Source: Streptomyces luteolifulvus
Lineage (GTDB): Bacteria; Actinomycetota; Actinomycetes; Streptomycetales; Streptomycetaceae
Direction of reading: 5' to 3'
NCBI RefSeq assembly: GCF_008806595.1
Contig: NZ_VZRB01000027.1
Location: 54,504 to 118,503, forward strand
DNA: 64,000 bases
Made by a program: the position numbers and the translations under genes. Numbering within the stretch: position 1 is the stretch's first letter; each line of letters begins with the position of its first letter. This document shows positions 35,111 to 46,864 of this stretch, piece by piece. A model generated the notes under the pieces. That model did not search any database. It was given only the letters and a program-made list of their open reading frames with translations, and had not been told where the DNA came from.

Positions 35111-35688
35111 CTGGCACCCTCCGTCAGCAGATACGCGTGCGCCGCGCCGGCCGCCGCCACCGAGGCCAGCAGCCGGGCCAGTTCGCCCGGCAGACCGAGC
35201 AGCGCCTCGGTGCGCCGGTCGGCGAGCGCGCGCTCCGCCGCGGCGAGCTGGGCGAGCGCGTCCTTCTCGTTCGCCGGGACGGCGGCCGGCCCGTTCCCCG
35301 GCACCGCGGGCGACGGGTCGGCCGACGGGTCGGCGGAGGACGGGGCCGGGGCCGAGGAGTTCGCCGGGGACGCCTCCCGGGTCTGCCCGGCCGCTCCGCT
35401 CCCCCCAAACGCCTCCGCATGGCGCACGGTCTCCGCCCGCAGCGGCGCCAGATGCTCCGCCAGCGCCGGATGCACGGCGAGCACCGCGTCGTACGACTCC
35501 ACGAGCGACCCGCTCTCGCGTGCCGCACGCGCGCGTGCCCGCTGGGCGGCCGACGGGCTGCCGCTCGTGCCGGCGGAGTCCTCGGACGCGTCGGAGCAGC
35601 CGGCCAGCAGGGCGGCGCCCGCGGCCGAGGCGAGCAGGCTTCTTCGACGCGGCCCGGAACGGGTCCGCGAGGGCGGGGGGAACGGCAC
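35107..35688 (-). CDS. Small lipoprotein coupled to the DUF4439 gene
   Basis: This 193-residue protein starts at GTG 35688 with GAGGA eight bases upstream; the longer open frame behind it is not coding. Basic residues RRRSLL lead into a short hydrophobic helix and lipobox LLAGC (Cys near residue 31), so it is an exported lipoprotein. The mature part has two helical blocks, ESYDAVLAVHPALAEHLAPLRAE and the C-terminal LLGLPGELARLLASVAAAGAAHAYLL, with an Ala/Pro/Ser linker between. The Glu/His spacing resembles the ferritin-like partner it overlaps, so the two may form a complex or be ancient duplicates; this is inference. Confidence 0.75.
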   Translation of the reverse strand: MPFPPPSRTRSGPRRRSLLASAAGAALLAGCSDASEDSAGTSGSPSAAQRARARAARESGSLVESYDAVLAVHPALAEHLAPLRAETVRHAEAFGGSGAAGQTREASPANSSAPAPSSADPSADPSPAVPGNGPAAVPANEKDALAQLAAAERALADRRTEALLGLPGELARLLASVAAAGAAHAYLLTEGAR

Positions 35689-35910
35689 GGCAGACGTCCT
35701 CGGGGAACTCGTAGGAAGGAAAGACCGGAGCGGGGCGGCACGCCCGTGATCACCGTACCCGTGTACCCGCCCGCCATCACTCAGCGGCACCCACCACGCC
35801 CCGGCGCAGGTCCGGCGACCGGTGGACGGCAACACTCTCCGGGACCGGATACCCTTTGACCAGACACGCGACCTTCCCACAACAGCACACGCGGCCGAGG
35901 AGTCACCCGG

Positions 35911-36420
35911 ATGAGCACCACCCAGAGCGAGAGGCTGCGAGAGCTCCTGGAACCGCTCGTCACCTCCCAAGGCCTGGATCTCGAAGAGATCGCAGTGGAC
36001 TCGGTCGGCCGCAAGCGTGTGCTGCGCGTAGTCGTCGACTCCGACACGGGCGCCGACCTGGACCAGATCGCCGATGTGAGCCGCGCGCTCTCGGCGAGGC
36101 TCGACGACACGGACGCGATGGGCAACGGCGAGTACACCCTCGAGGTCGGCACCCCGGGCGCGGAGCGCGCCCTCACCGAACACCGCCACTATGTGCGCGC
36201 CACCGACCGTCTGGTGAAGTTCCAACTGCGCGAGGGGGGCGAGCTCGTCGCCCGCATCCTCGCCGTGGACGAGGACGGTCTCGACGTGGAGGTTCCCGGT
36301 GTGAAAGGCCGCAAGGCCACCACCCGCAGACTCGCGTTCCCGGACATCGACAAGGCGCGCGTGCAGGTCGAGTTCAGCCGCAAGGACAAGAAGGACATGA
36401 AGGAAGAGGAGGAGGCGTAG
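35911..36420 (+). CDS. rimP: Ribosome maturation factor RimP
   Basis: This 169-residue factor is needed for 30S subunit maturation. The N-terminal alpha/beta domain has LDLEEIAVDSVGRKRVLRVVVD and LDQIADVSRALSARLD. EVGTPGAERALT marks the junction, and an SH3-like C-terminal domain follows. The extreme C-terminus is a Lys/Glu-rich tail (KKDKKDMKEEEEA in essence). It starts the translation block and is followed after two bases by nusA. The ATG is preceded by CCGAGGAG. Confidence 0.95.
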   Translation: MSTTQSERLRELLEPLVTSQGLDLEEIAVDSVGRKRVLRVVVDSDTGADLDQIADVSRALSARLDDTDAMGNGEYTLEVGTPGAERALTEHRHYVRATDRLVKFQLREGGELVARILAVDEDGLDVEVPGVKGRKATTRRLAFPDIDKARVQVEFSRKDKKDMKEEEEA

Positions 36421-36422
36421 CC

Positions 36423-37409
36423 GTGGACATCGACATGAGTGCCCTGCGGGGCTTGGTACGGGAGAAGGAGATCTCCTTCGACCTGCTGGTCGAGGCGATC
36501 GAGGCGGCCCTCCTCATCGCCTACCACCGCACCGAGGGAAGCCGCCGTCACGCGCGCGTGGAGCTCAACCGGGAGACCGGGCATGTGACCGTGTGGGCGA
36601 AGGAGGACCCCGAGGACCTGGAGCCGGGCCAGGAGCCCCGTGAGTTCGACGACACCCCGTCCGGCTTCGGCCGTATCGCCGCCACCACGGCCAAGCAGGT
36701 GATCCTGCAGCGGCTGCGCGACGCCGAGGACGACGCGACGCTCGGCGAGTACGCCGGCCGCGAGGGCGACATCGTCACCGGTGTGGTCCAGCAGGGCCGC
36801 GACCCGAAGAACGTGCTCGTCGACATCGGCAAGCTGGAGGCGATCCTGCCGGTGCAGGAGCAGGTGCCGGGCGAGACGTACCCGCACGGCATGCGTCTGC
36901 GCTCGTACGTCGTCCGGGTGGCGAAGGGTGTCCGCGGTCCCTCGGTGACCCTGTCCCGTACGCACCCCAATCTGGTGAAGAAGCTCTTCGCCCTGGAGGT
37001 GCCGGAGATCGCCGACGGGTCCGTCGAGATCGCCGCCATCGCACGCGAGGCCGGTCACCGTACGAAGATCGCCGTACGGTCCACCCGTTCGGGTCTGAAC
37101 GCCAAGGGCGCCTGCATCGGCCCCATGGGCGGCCGGGTGCGCAACGTCATGGGCGAGCTGAACGGCGAGAAGATCGACATCGTCGACTGGTCGGACGACC
37201 CGGCCGAGATGGTGGCGAACGCGCTGTCCCCGGCCCGTGTCTCCAAGGTCGAGGTCGTGGACATGGCGGCCCGGTCCGCGCGGGTGACCGTGCCGGACTA
37301 CCAGCTGTCGCTGGCGATCGGCAAGGAAGGGCAGAATGCCCGGCTTGCGGCCCGGCTCACGGGCTGGCGGATCGACATCCGTCCGGACACCGAACAGCCA
37401 GGGGAATAG
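36423..37409 (+). CDS. nusA: Transcription termination/antitermination factor NusA
   Basis: This 328-residue NusA starts at GTG, two bases after rimP stops. Domains in order are the N-terminal RNA polymerase-binding domain (about 1-120, with LVREKEISFDLLVEAIEAAL), S1 (about 125-190, GVVQQGRDPKNVLVDIGKLEAIL) and two KH domains (about 195-325, ending IGKEGQNARLAARLTGWRIDI). It lacks the C-terminal acidic repeats of E. coli NusA, as expected for actinobacteria. It also matters for the rRNA operon at the window's right edge, whose leader is of the antitermination type. Confidence 0.96.
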   Translation: MDIDMSALRGLVREKEISFDLLVEAIEAALLIAYHRTEGSRRHARVELNRETGHVTVWAKEDPEDLEPGQEPREFDDTPSGFGRIAATTAKQVILQRLRDAEDDATLGEYAGREGDIVTGVVQQGRDPKNVLVDIGKLEAILPVQEQVPGETYPHGMRLRSYVVRVAKGVRGPSVTLSRTHPNLVKKLFALEVPEIADGSVEIAAIAREAGHRTKIAVRSTRSGLNAKGACIGPMGGRVRNVMGELNGEKIDIVDWSDDPAEMVANALSPARVSKVEVVDMAARSARVTVPDYQLSLAIGKEGQNARLAARLTGWRIDIRPDTEQPGE

Positions 37410-37511
37410 ATCTCGGCCTGCGGTCGGTTGGATCACGTCAGATATATGCGCGGCAAGTGTTCGAATCCTGCCCCAAAGGGGTGAGGTGGCCGCGGGGAGG
37501 TAGACTTAAAG

Positions 37512-37793
37512 GTGTCTGGCCGGACGCACGCCCGAGCATGCCCTGAACGCACCTGTGTGGGCTGCCGGGAGCGGGCGGCCAAGACCGATCTGCTGCGGAT
37601 CGTGGCGATCAAGGACGCGTGCGTCCCTGATCCTCGCGGTACGCTGCCCGGCCGGGGTGCGTATGTACACCCCGCCCTGGTCTGTCTCGACCAGGCGGTA
37701 CGCCGCCGGGCGTTCACGCGGGCGCTGCGCGCCCCGGGAGCGCTCGACACAAAGGCGTTGCGCCAGTACGTCGAGCAGACAGACAGTTGCTGA
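37512..37793 (+). CDS. ylxR: YlxR-family RNA-binding protein
   Basis: This 93-residue basic protein starts at GTG. CPERTCVGCRERAAKTDLLRIV is the YlxR signature, followed by RGAYVHPALVCLDQAV and a basic helix. YlxR is a small nucleic-acid binding protein between NusA and IF-2 and is implicated in RNase P modulation or transcription in other bacteria. It is one of the conserved genes of this block. The 102-base gap before it holds no clear feature. Confidence 0.92.
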   Translation: MSGRTHARACPERTCVGCRERAAKTDLLRIVAIKDACVPDPRGTLPGRGAYVHPALVCLDQAVRRRAFTRALRAPGALDTKALRQYVEQTDSC

Positions 37794-37955
37794 GCAGGCA
37801 ACACCGTAAGAAGCGTCGTGCGGAACCCCGTGCGGCCCTGGTACCTCGCGAGTCGGAAGTAGGTCGAGATTGCGATGAGCACTCGATGAGTACGCGATGA
37901 GTACGCCCATGAAGTAGCGACGGTCCGGCCGCAACCCGGACCTAAAAGGAGCGAA

Positions 37956-41051
<3,096 letters not shown>

Positions 41052-41067
41052 CGGCCGACGGTTCCTT

Positions 41068-41102
41068 CGCCGGCCGACGGGACAGGTTCCCGTCGGCCGG
41101 CG
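41068..41102 (+). terminator. Perfect 15-bp hairpin after infB
   Basis: CGCCGGCCGACGGGA (41068-41082) pairs with TCCCGTCGGCCGGCG (41088-41102) around a five-base loop. It begins 17 bases after the infB stop and probably separates rimP-infB from the DUF503-rbfA-truB genes. Confidence 0.85.
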
Positions 41103-41248
41103 TGCCGTGTACCGGGGCTCCACCGGCCCAAGGAGACGGGCGAAATCCCGTCGAGCCACCCGCCCGTTCGTTGTACCTTTCTTGATGTCCCTGCCCGGTG
41201 GATGGCAGGGCCATCGATCCCGTACCGGCGGGTGAACCGGCTACACAC

Positions 41249-41542
41249 ATGTATGTGGGGACTCTGTCCTTCGACCTGCTCCTCGGCGACGTACGGTCGC
41301 TGAAGGAGAAGCGCTCCGTCGTCCGCCCGATCGTCGCCGAGCTCCAGCGGAAGTACGCGGTGAGCGCGGCCGAGGTGGATCACATGGACCTTCACCGCAG
41401 GGCCGCCATCGGCCTGGCGATGGTGTCCGGCGACGCGGGGCACCTGACCGAGGTACTGGACCGGTGCGAGCGGCTGGTCGCCGGACGCCCCGAGGTGGAA
41501 CTGCTGTCCGTCAGACGGCGCTTCCACGGCGAAGACGACTGA
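41249..41542 (+). CDS. DUF503 family protein
   Basis: This 97-residue protein starts at the ATG encoding MYVGTLSFDLLLGDVRSLKEKR, the conserved DUF503 beginning. VVRPIVAELQRKYAVSAAEVDH and a C-terminal VELLSVRRRFHGEDD complete it. The family (YlxP-like) is found between infB and rbfA in many bacteria and is suspected of a role in ribosome assembly. That role is not established. Confidence 0.9.
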   Translation: MYVGTLSFDLLLGDVRSLKEKRSVVRPIVAELQRKYAVSAAEVDHMDLHRRAAIGLAMVSGDAGHLTEVLDRCERLVAGRPEVELLSVRRRFHGEDD

Positions 41543-41582
41543 CGACCCAAGAACGAGACAGGAAAGAACGGGAGACGGACCA

Positions 41583-42038
41583 GTGGCCGACAACGCGCGG
41601 GCGAAAAGGCTGGCGGACCTCATCCGGGAGGTGGTGGCCCAGAAGCTGCAGCGCGGGATCAAGGACCCGCGGCTCGGCTCACACGTCACCATCACGGACA
41701 CCCGGGTCACGGGTGACCTGCGGGAGGCGACCGTCTTCTACACGGTGTACGGGGACGACGAGGAGCGGGCGGCCGCGGCCGCCGGCCTGGAGAGCGCCAA
41801 GGGCATCCTGCGCTCCGAGGTCGGCCGCGCGGCCGGCGTGAAGTTCACGCCGACCCTCGCCTTCGTCGCCGACGCCCTTCCGGACACCGCCCGGACCATC
41901 GAGGATCTCCTCGACAAGGCACGCCAGTCCGACGAGAAGGTGCGCGAGGCGTCCGCGGGCGCCGCCTACGCCGGTGACGCGGACCCGTACCGGAAGCCGG
42001 GCTCCGAGGACGAGACGGACGGCGACGCCGCGGAATGA
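41583..42038 (+). CDS. rbfA: Ribosome-binding factor A
   Basis: This 151-residue factor supports late 30S maturation. It starts at GTG. RAKRLADLIREVVAQKLQRGIKDPRLG and VTITDTRVTGDLREATVFYTVYG form the KH-like core. FTPTLAFVADALPDTARTIEDLLDKA ends the fold, and an acidic disordered tail of about 35 residues follows. It overlaps truB by four bases (ATGA). Confidence 0.95.
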   Translation: MADNARAKRLADLIREVVAQKLQRGIKDPRLGSHVTITDTRVTGDLREATVFYTVYGDDEERAAAAAGLESAKGILRSEVGRAAGVKFTPTLAFVADALPDTARTIEDLLDKARQSDEKVREASAGAAYAGDADPYRKPGSEDETDGDAAE

Positions 42039-42943
42039 CCCAGAAGCGCACCACCACGCCCGACGGCCTTGTCATCGTCGACAAGCCGTCGGGCTTCACT
42101 TCGCACGACGTGGTCGCCAAGATGCGCGGGATCGCCAGGACCCGCCGCGTCGGACACGCCGGCACCCTCGACCCCATGGCGACGGGCGTGCTCGTCCTCG
42201 GCGTCGAGAAGGCGACCAAGCTCCTCGGGCACCTCGCGCTGACCGAGAAGGAGTACCTCGGGACGATCCGTCTCGGGCAGACGACCCTGACCGACGACGC
42301 CGAGGGCGAGATCACGGGGTCGCTCGACGCCTCGAAGGTCACCCGCGAGGCCGTCGACGCCGGGATCGCCAAGCTGACCGGCGACATCATGCAGGTGCCG
42401 TCCAGGGTCAGCGCCATCAAGATCGACGGAGTGCGGTCCTACAAGCGGGCGCGGGAGGGCGAGGAGTTCGAGATTCCCGCTCGGCCGGTCACCGTCTCGT
42501 CGTTCAGCGTGTACGACGTCCGGGACGCCGTCGCCGAGGACGGCACCCCCGTGCTCGACCTGGTGGTGTCGGTGGTCTGCTCCTCCGGCACCTACATCCG
42601 GGCGCTGGCCCGGGACCTTGGCGCCGACCTGGGCGTCGGCGGACACCTCACCGCTCTGCGCAGGACGCGCGTGGGCCCGTACAAGCTGGACTCCGCCAGA
42701 ACCCTGGACCAGCTCCAGGAGGAGCTGAGCGTGATGCCGATCGCGGAGGCCGCGGCAGCCGCGTTCCCGCGCTGGGACGTCGACGCCAGACGGGCCCGCC
42801 TGCTCACCAACGGCGTACGTCTGGAGATGCCCGACGAGTACGGGGCAGCAGGTGCGGTGGCCGTCTTCGACCCGGAGGGCCGTTTCATCGCCCTGGTCGA
42901 GGAACACAAGGGCAAGGCGAAGAGCCTGGCGGTCTTCGGCTGA
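42035..42943 (+). CDS. truB: tRNA pseudouridine-55 synthase
   Basis: This 302-residue enzyme makes pseudouridine at position 55 of tRNAs. The catalytic Asp is residue 46 in HAGTLDPMATGVL. IVDKPSGFTSHDVV precedes it and VVCSSGTYIRALARDLG is the C-terminal catalytic-domain motif. The start overlaps the rbfA stop, so translation is coupled. It ends the translation block. Confidence 0.96.
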   Translation: MTQKRTTTPDGLVIVDKPSGFTSHDVVAKMRGIARTRRVGHAGTLDPMATGVLVLGVEKATKLLGHLALTEKEYLGTIRLGQTTLTDDAEGEITGSLDASKVTREAVDAGIAKLTGDIMQVPSRVSAIKIDGVRSYKRAREGEEFEIPARPVTVSSFSVYDVRDAVAEDGTPVLDLVVSVVCSSGTYIRALARDLGADLGVGGHLTALRRTRVGPYKLDSARTLDQLQEELSVMPIAEAAAAAFPRWDVDARRARLLTNGVRLEMPDEYGAAGAVAVFDPEGRFIALVEEHKGKAKSLAVFG

Positions 42944-42996
42944 GAGCCGTGTGACGTTCTGAAGGCGCGTCGTGAGACGTTCCGCGGGCCTGTTGT

Positions 42997-43041
42997 CCGT
43001 GGAGCGGCGGTCACGGGTGTCCACTACCCGCCGCTCCACGG
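42997..43041 (+). terminator. 14-bp hairpin after truB
   Basis: CCGTGGAGCGGCGG (42997-43010) and CCGCCGCTCCACGG (43028-43041) are perfectly complementary with a 17-base loop. It starts 53 bases after truB and ends the translation block. The rest of the 283-base gap up to 43227 has C-rich sequence and no other clear element. Confidence 0.8.
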
Positions 43042-43226
43042 TCCCCCCCTCGGTTCCCCCACCCCTAGGGTGTATCCACCAACCCCCGCCATTTCACCCG
43101 TCCGGGCAGGCGCTCGGAGTGAACCGAGGGAGCGGAAGGGGGCGCTTTCGCCACGCGATCTTTCCCGCTGATCGCCCCGCGCCTACGGTCGACGACAGGG
43201 CACGGTGCACGGCGGGGAGGTAGGAC

Positions 43227-46200
43227 ATGGCGGGACGGGGCCATGATGACCGGTCCCGTCGGCCGCGCCCCGAGGTCCTCGTCGGCATCCAGGACCCGGC
43301 GGGCCGCCCGCGCGGAACCGGCTTCGTGGCCGACCACGACGGCACGCTGATCACCAGCCACGAGGCCGTCGACGGTCTGCCCCGGCTCGTGCTGCACGCC
43401 GCCGGCGACCGCAGCTGTGTCGTGACCGCCGACGCGGTGACCCCGCTGCCCCAACTGGCCCTCGCTCTCGTACGGACCGAGGGCTTGGGCGTGGACCCGC
43501 TCCCCATCGCCGCGCGGGACCGGATCGACCCCGGTACCTATGTCCACATCGCCGCAGGCCGCTGGCGCGAGGCACGCGTGCTGGACGCGACCGATGTGAC
43601 GTACACGGCCACGGACCGCTGCCATCGCCTTCACGACGCCCTGGAGCTGGCGATCGGCACGGCGGGCCGGGACGCGCTGCGGCCGGGCGGCGGGGCGGCC
43701 GGGGGACCGGTGCTCGACGCCGGAACCGGCGCCGTGCTCGGCGTCCTCGGCACCGCGCTGCACTGCGGAGAGCGTGACACCGGCTTCGCGGTACCGCTCC
43801 GCCCACCCGGCTCCGGGGCCCGCGACGGGTCCGGGTCGTCGGTGGCCGACGACCCGCTCACCGAGCTGCTCGCCCACAACGCCGCCACCGTCCCCGTGTA
43901 CGGCGTGGACCTCAACCTGGCCGGCGCACTGGAACTGACGCGCACTCAAGTGGGCCAGGACGGACCGCCCGGGACCCACGCTCCGCTCCCGGCGGCCGAG
44001 TGCGTCGAACGGGCCGCCGTCGCAGCGGAGTTCACTGCATTCGTGCGCGGCCCCGCCGCCGTCCTCGGTCTCGTCGGGGAGCCCGGCAGCGGTCGTACGA
44101 CGGAACTCGTGGCCCTCGCCGGACGGCGCGGCCGGAGTGACGAGCCCGCACCCACCCTGTGGCTGCGGGGCGCCGATCTGATGGGCGACGACGGCTCTGT
44201 GGCGGACGCGGCGCGCCGTGCACTGGTCCGGGCCGCCGCCCGGACCGTCGCGGCGTCGCAACCTGAACTCTCCGCCGACGCCTGCGATCTCACCCCGGAC
44301 CGACTGGCCCGCCTGGCGCACGCCGTAGGCCGTCCCCTGCTGATCCTGCTCGACGGGCCCGAGGAGATGCCTTCCGCCCTGACCCACCGGCTGCCGGACT
44401 GGACGGCGGGGACGGCCGGTTGGCTGCGGGAGACGGGGGCGCGGCTGGTGGTGGCGTGCCGGGCGGAGTTCTGGGAGGAGGCGGCCGCGGGGTTCTCGGC
44501 GGAGCTGCTGCACGGCGCCACGGGGGACGCGGCGCAGGGCGGTACGCCGGCCTGTGTGCGCCTCGGCGAACTCCCGGAGGACGAAGCCCGTGAGGCCCGA
44601 GCCCGCCATGGCATCCCGGAAGGCGCCCTGACCGGAGCCGACGCCCGCCGTCCCCTCACCCTCCGCCTGTACTCGGAGATCCACGCCGCCCTCCAGGACG
44701 CCCCCGCCGCCCGCGTCGACCGGGACCAGGTCCTCTCCGCCCACCTGGACCTGATGTGCCTGCGCATCGCCGTCCGGCTCGCCACGGAGAACGGCCTGCG
44801 CGGCACCGCCGTACGCCGCCTCGCCGCGAAGGTCGCCGGACAGGTGCACGAGGCCGCCCGCCGCAGCCTCGGCCCGGAGCACGGTCAGCTGGACCGCGAG
44901 TCGTTCACGGCGCTGTTCCCGTGGGGGCCCGCGCCGGCCCGGCTCGGCGGCGGCACCGGCTGGGCGTCCGCCGTCCTCGCCGAGGGCCTGCTCGTGCCCG
45001 CGGGCGACGGCTACCGCTTCGCCCACGAGGAACTCGCCGACTGGCTCCACGGCATGCACCTCGACCTGGACGAGGCCCTGCGCGCCCTCGTCCACCGCCG
45101 CGACCCCCGGCCGCCGCTCCCGCACCACCGCATCGGACCCGTCGTACAGGCCCTGCTGCTCCTCGGCCGCCGGCAGGGAGCACCCCAACTGGCCCGCCGC
45201 CTGGAGAAGTTGGTGCACGCCCTGGATGCCGACCCGTCCTCCTGGTGGGCCGGGCGACTCCTCACCGAAACCCTGCCGCGCGTGCCGGACGCGACGCCGT
45301 ACACCCCGGTGCTGCGGCTGCTGGCCGAGGGAATCGCGGACCGCCGGGACCACCCCCTGCCACCGGAGTTCGGCCCGGCCTTCTGGACCGCGCTCCCCCT
45401 CCCCGAGTCCACCCGCCTGGACCTGCTCCGTGACCTCGTCCTCACGGACGGCCCGCCGGGGGCGGCGCCAGGCACGCCGGACGACACGACACCGGCCCGG
45501 CATGCTGCTGCGGCAGTGACGGTCGCGCCCCGCTTCCTCGATGCCGTGGCCGGGATGCTCGCTGCCGACGCCGTCGCCGTGCAGCCGCATCTCCTCCGCT
45601 GGTTCGAGGACGAGCGGCCGTTGCCCGCCACACCGCACGCGACCGTGGCCAAGGCCGCACAGGCGTTGCTGCACACGCACCGGCACCGGGCGCCGGACGA
45701 CCTGACGGACGTGCTGGTCGACTGTGCCCACCCGCGGGCCCAGGAGCTGCTCGGTGTGCTGGCCGAGGACGAGCCGTCCGCCGTCTGCCGGGCCGTGGAC
45801 CGGTGGGCGCACGACGAGCGGCCCGTACGCCGGGCCGCCGCGATGACGTACGGGACGCGCACCGCGCCCCACGCCCGCACCGAGGCCGACCGCGCACTGC
45901 TCCGCCATGCCGCCCTGGCCCTGCTCGCCCGCCCCGTCGACTCCGCCCTGCACGGCGGCGCCCTCGCCCTCCTCGTGCGGGACCCGTACACCAGAGCCCG
46001 CCATCTCCCGCAGGCGCTCGCGCGCTTCGCGGCCGGCGACCCCCAGATCCCGCCGAACGCGCTGGTCGCGGCCCTGCCGACCCACCCGGACCCGGTCCTC
46101 GACGCCTTCCGGGCGCGGCTCGGCCTGCCGGACGCCGGCGATGCACTGCGGACGCTCGCCGACGTCACCACCCCCACCCTGACCCGCCGGGTCAGTGCCC

Positions 46201-46730
46201 TGGCCCGGGAAGCCGTGCAGGAGCACCCGGAGACCGCCGTCCACCTCGCCGCGTACCTCGACCGGCGCCTCGACCACGGCCCCACCGCCCGCACCACCCT
46301 CCTCCCGCTGGTCACCGGCCTGGTCAACGCCGGCCCGCCACCGGCGCGGGCCGCACTCGCCGCCGTACTCGCAGCCCCGGGCACCCCCGCCTCCCGCGCC
46401 CTCCGCCGGGAACTCCTCGCCTCCTTCCTGGAGCACGAAAACGACCCCACGGTCCTCGAAGCGCTGCTGCGGACCGCGGTCGAGCAGCGCGCCGGTGCCG
46501 CACCCGACATCCGCGCCCTCGTCCACCGCATCGGCCTCCACCTCGTCCGCACCCCGGACGGAGCGACCCGCTTCGACCGCGTCCTTGTCGACCTCGGCCG
46601 CCAGATCCCCGGCTTCGCCGCGCAGATCGCGGGCTGGCTGTCCGACGCCCCGGGGGAGTGGACGGCGATCGTGGGCCCCAGCGCCCACCGGATGATCGAG
46701 AACCTGGCGGGCACGAGCGTGCCCGCATGA
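43227..46730 (+). CDS. Trypsin-fold pseudo-protease fused to a STAND-like NTPase
   Basis: This 1167-residue single-gene protein starts at ATG with GGGGAGGTAGGAC upstream. Residues 15-195 resemble a trypsin-like domain: GTGFVADHDG and ITSHEAVDG with the His at 45. The usual GDSGGP reads GGAAGGP (155-161), so the nucleophile is Ala158, and the Asp strand reads LALALVR with no acidic residue. A P-loop NTPase follows, with Walker A GEPGSGRTT (284-292) and LLILLDGPEE as Walker B, then helical sequence. The last 550 residues are Ala/Leu/Arg-rich helical repeats (HEAT-like). No membrane segment is seen. The layout is that of a signal-sensing STAND ATPase; a role in stress or defence is inferred only. 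Confidence 0.85.
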   Translation: MAGRGHDDRSRRPRPEVLVGIQDPAGRPRGTGFVADHDGTLITSHEAVDGLPRLVLHAAGDRSCVVTADAVTPLPQLALALVRTEGLGVDPLPIAARDRIDPGTYVHIAAGRWREARVLDATDVTYTATDRCHRLHDALELAIGTAGRDALRPGGGAAGGPVLDAGTGAVLGVLGTALHCGERDTGFAVPLRPPGSGARDGSGSSVADDPLTELLAHNAATVPVYGVDLNLAGALELTRTQVGQDGPPGTHAPLPAAECVERAAVAAEFTAFVRGPAAVLGLVGEPGSGRTTELVALAGRRGRSDEPAPTLWLRGADLMGDDGSVADAARRALVRAAARTVAASQPELSADACDLTPDRLARLAHAVGRPLLILLDGPEEMPSALTHRLPDWTAGTAGWLRETGARLVVACRAEFWEEAAAGFSAELLHGATGDAAQGGTPACVRLGELPEDEAREARARHGIPEGALTGADARRPLTLRLYSEIHAALQDAPAARVDRDQVLSAHLDLMCLRIAVRLATENGLRGTAVRRLAAKVAGQVHEAARRSLGPEHGQLDRESFTALFPWGPAPARLGGGTGWASAVLAEGLLVPAGDGYRFAHEELADWLHGMHLDLDEALRALVHRRDPRPPLPHHRIGPVVQALLLLGRRQGAPQLARRLEKLVHALDADPSSWWAGRLLTETLPRVPDATPYTPVLRLLAEGIADRRDHPLPPEFGPAFWTALPLPESTRLDLLRDLVLTDGPPGAAPGTPDDTTPARHAAAAVTVAPRFLDAVAGMLAADAVAVQPHLLRWFEDERPLPATPHATVAKAAQALLHTHRHRAPDDLTDVLVDCAHPRAQELLGVLAEDEPSAVCRAVDRWAHDERPVRRAAAMTYGTRTAPHARTEADRALLRHAALALLARPVDSALHGGALALLVRDPYTRARHLPQALARFAAGDPQIPPNALVAALPTHPDPVLDAFRARLGLPDAGDALRTLADVTTPTLTRRVSALAREAVQEHPETAVHLAAYLDRRLDHGPTARTTLLPLVTGLVNAGPPPARAALAAVLAAPGTPASRALRRELLASFLEHENDPTVLEALLRTAVEQRAGAAPDIRALVHRIGLHLVRTPDGATRFDRVLVDLGRQIPGFAAQIAGWLSDAPGEWTAIVGPSAHRMIENLAGTSVPA

Positions 46731-46864
46731 CCCGTACACGCGCGTGCGACCCGTCACAGCCCCATGCCGATGCTGGGCGCGGTCACGGGGCATGGCACCC
46801 TTAGACCTGCGTAAGAGGCACACACGGACACGGGTGCGACAGGATGCGACGAGGAGCGGTCACA

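Noticed and set aside
43065..46823. A 1252-residue open frame antisense to the pseudo-protease NTPase gene
   Set aside because: It mirrors the sense gene exactly, has no ribosome site or domain, and is low-complexity Gly/Arg/Val. Long antisense frames are normal in high-GC coding DNA.
46731..46864. FMN riboswitch before ribF
   Set aside because: The conserved RFN-element blocks are not present; only a short CCATGCC/GGCATGG inverted repeat is visible.
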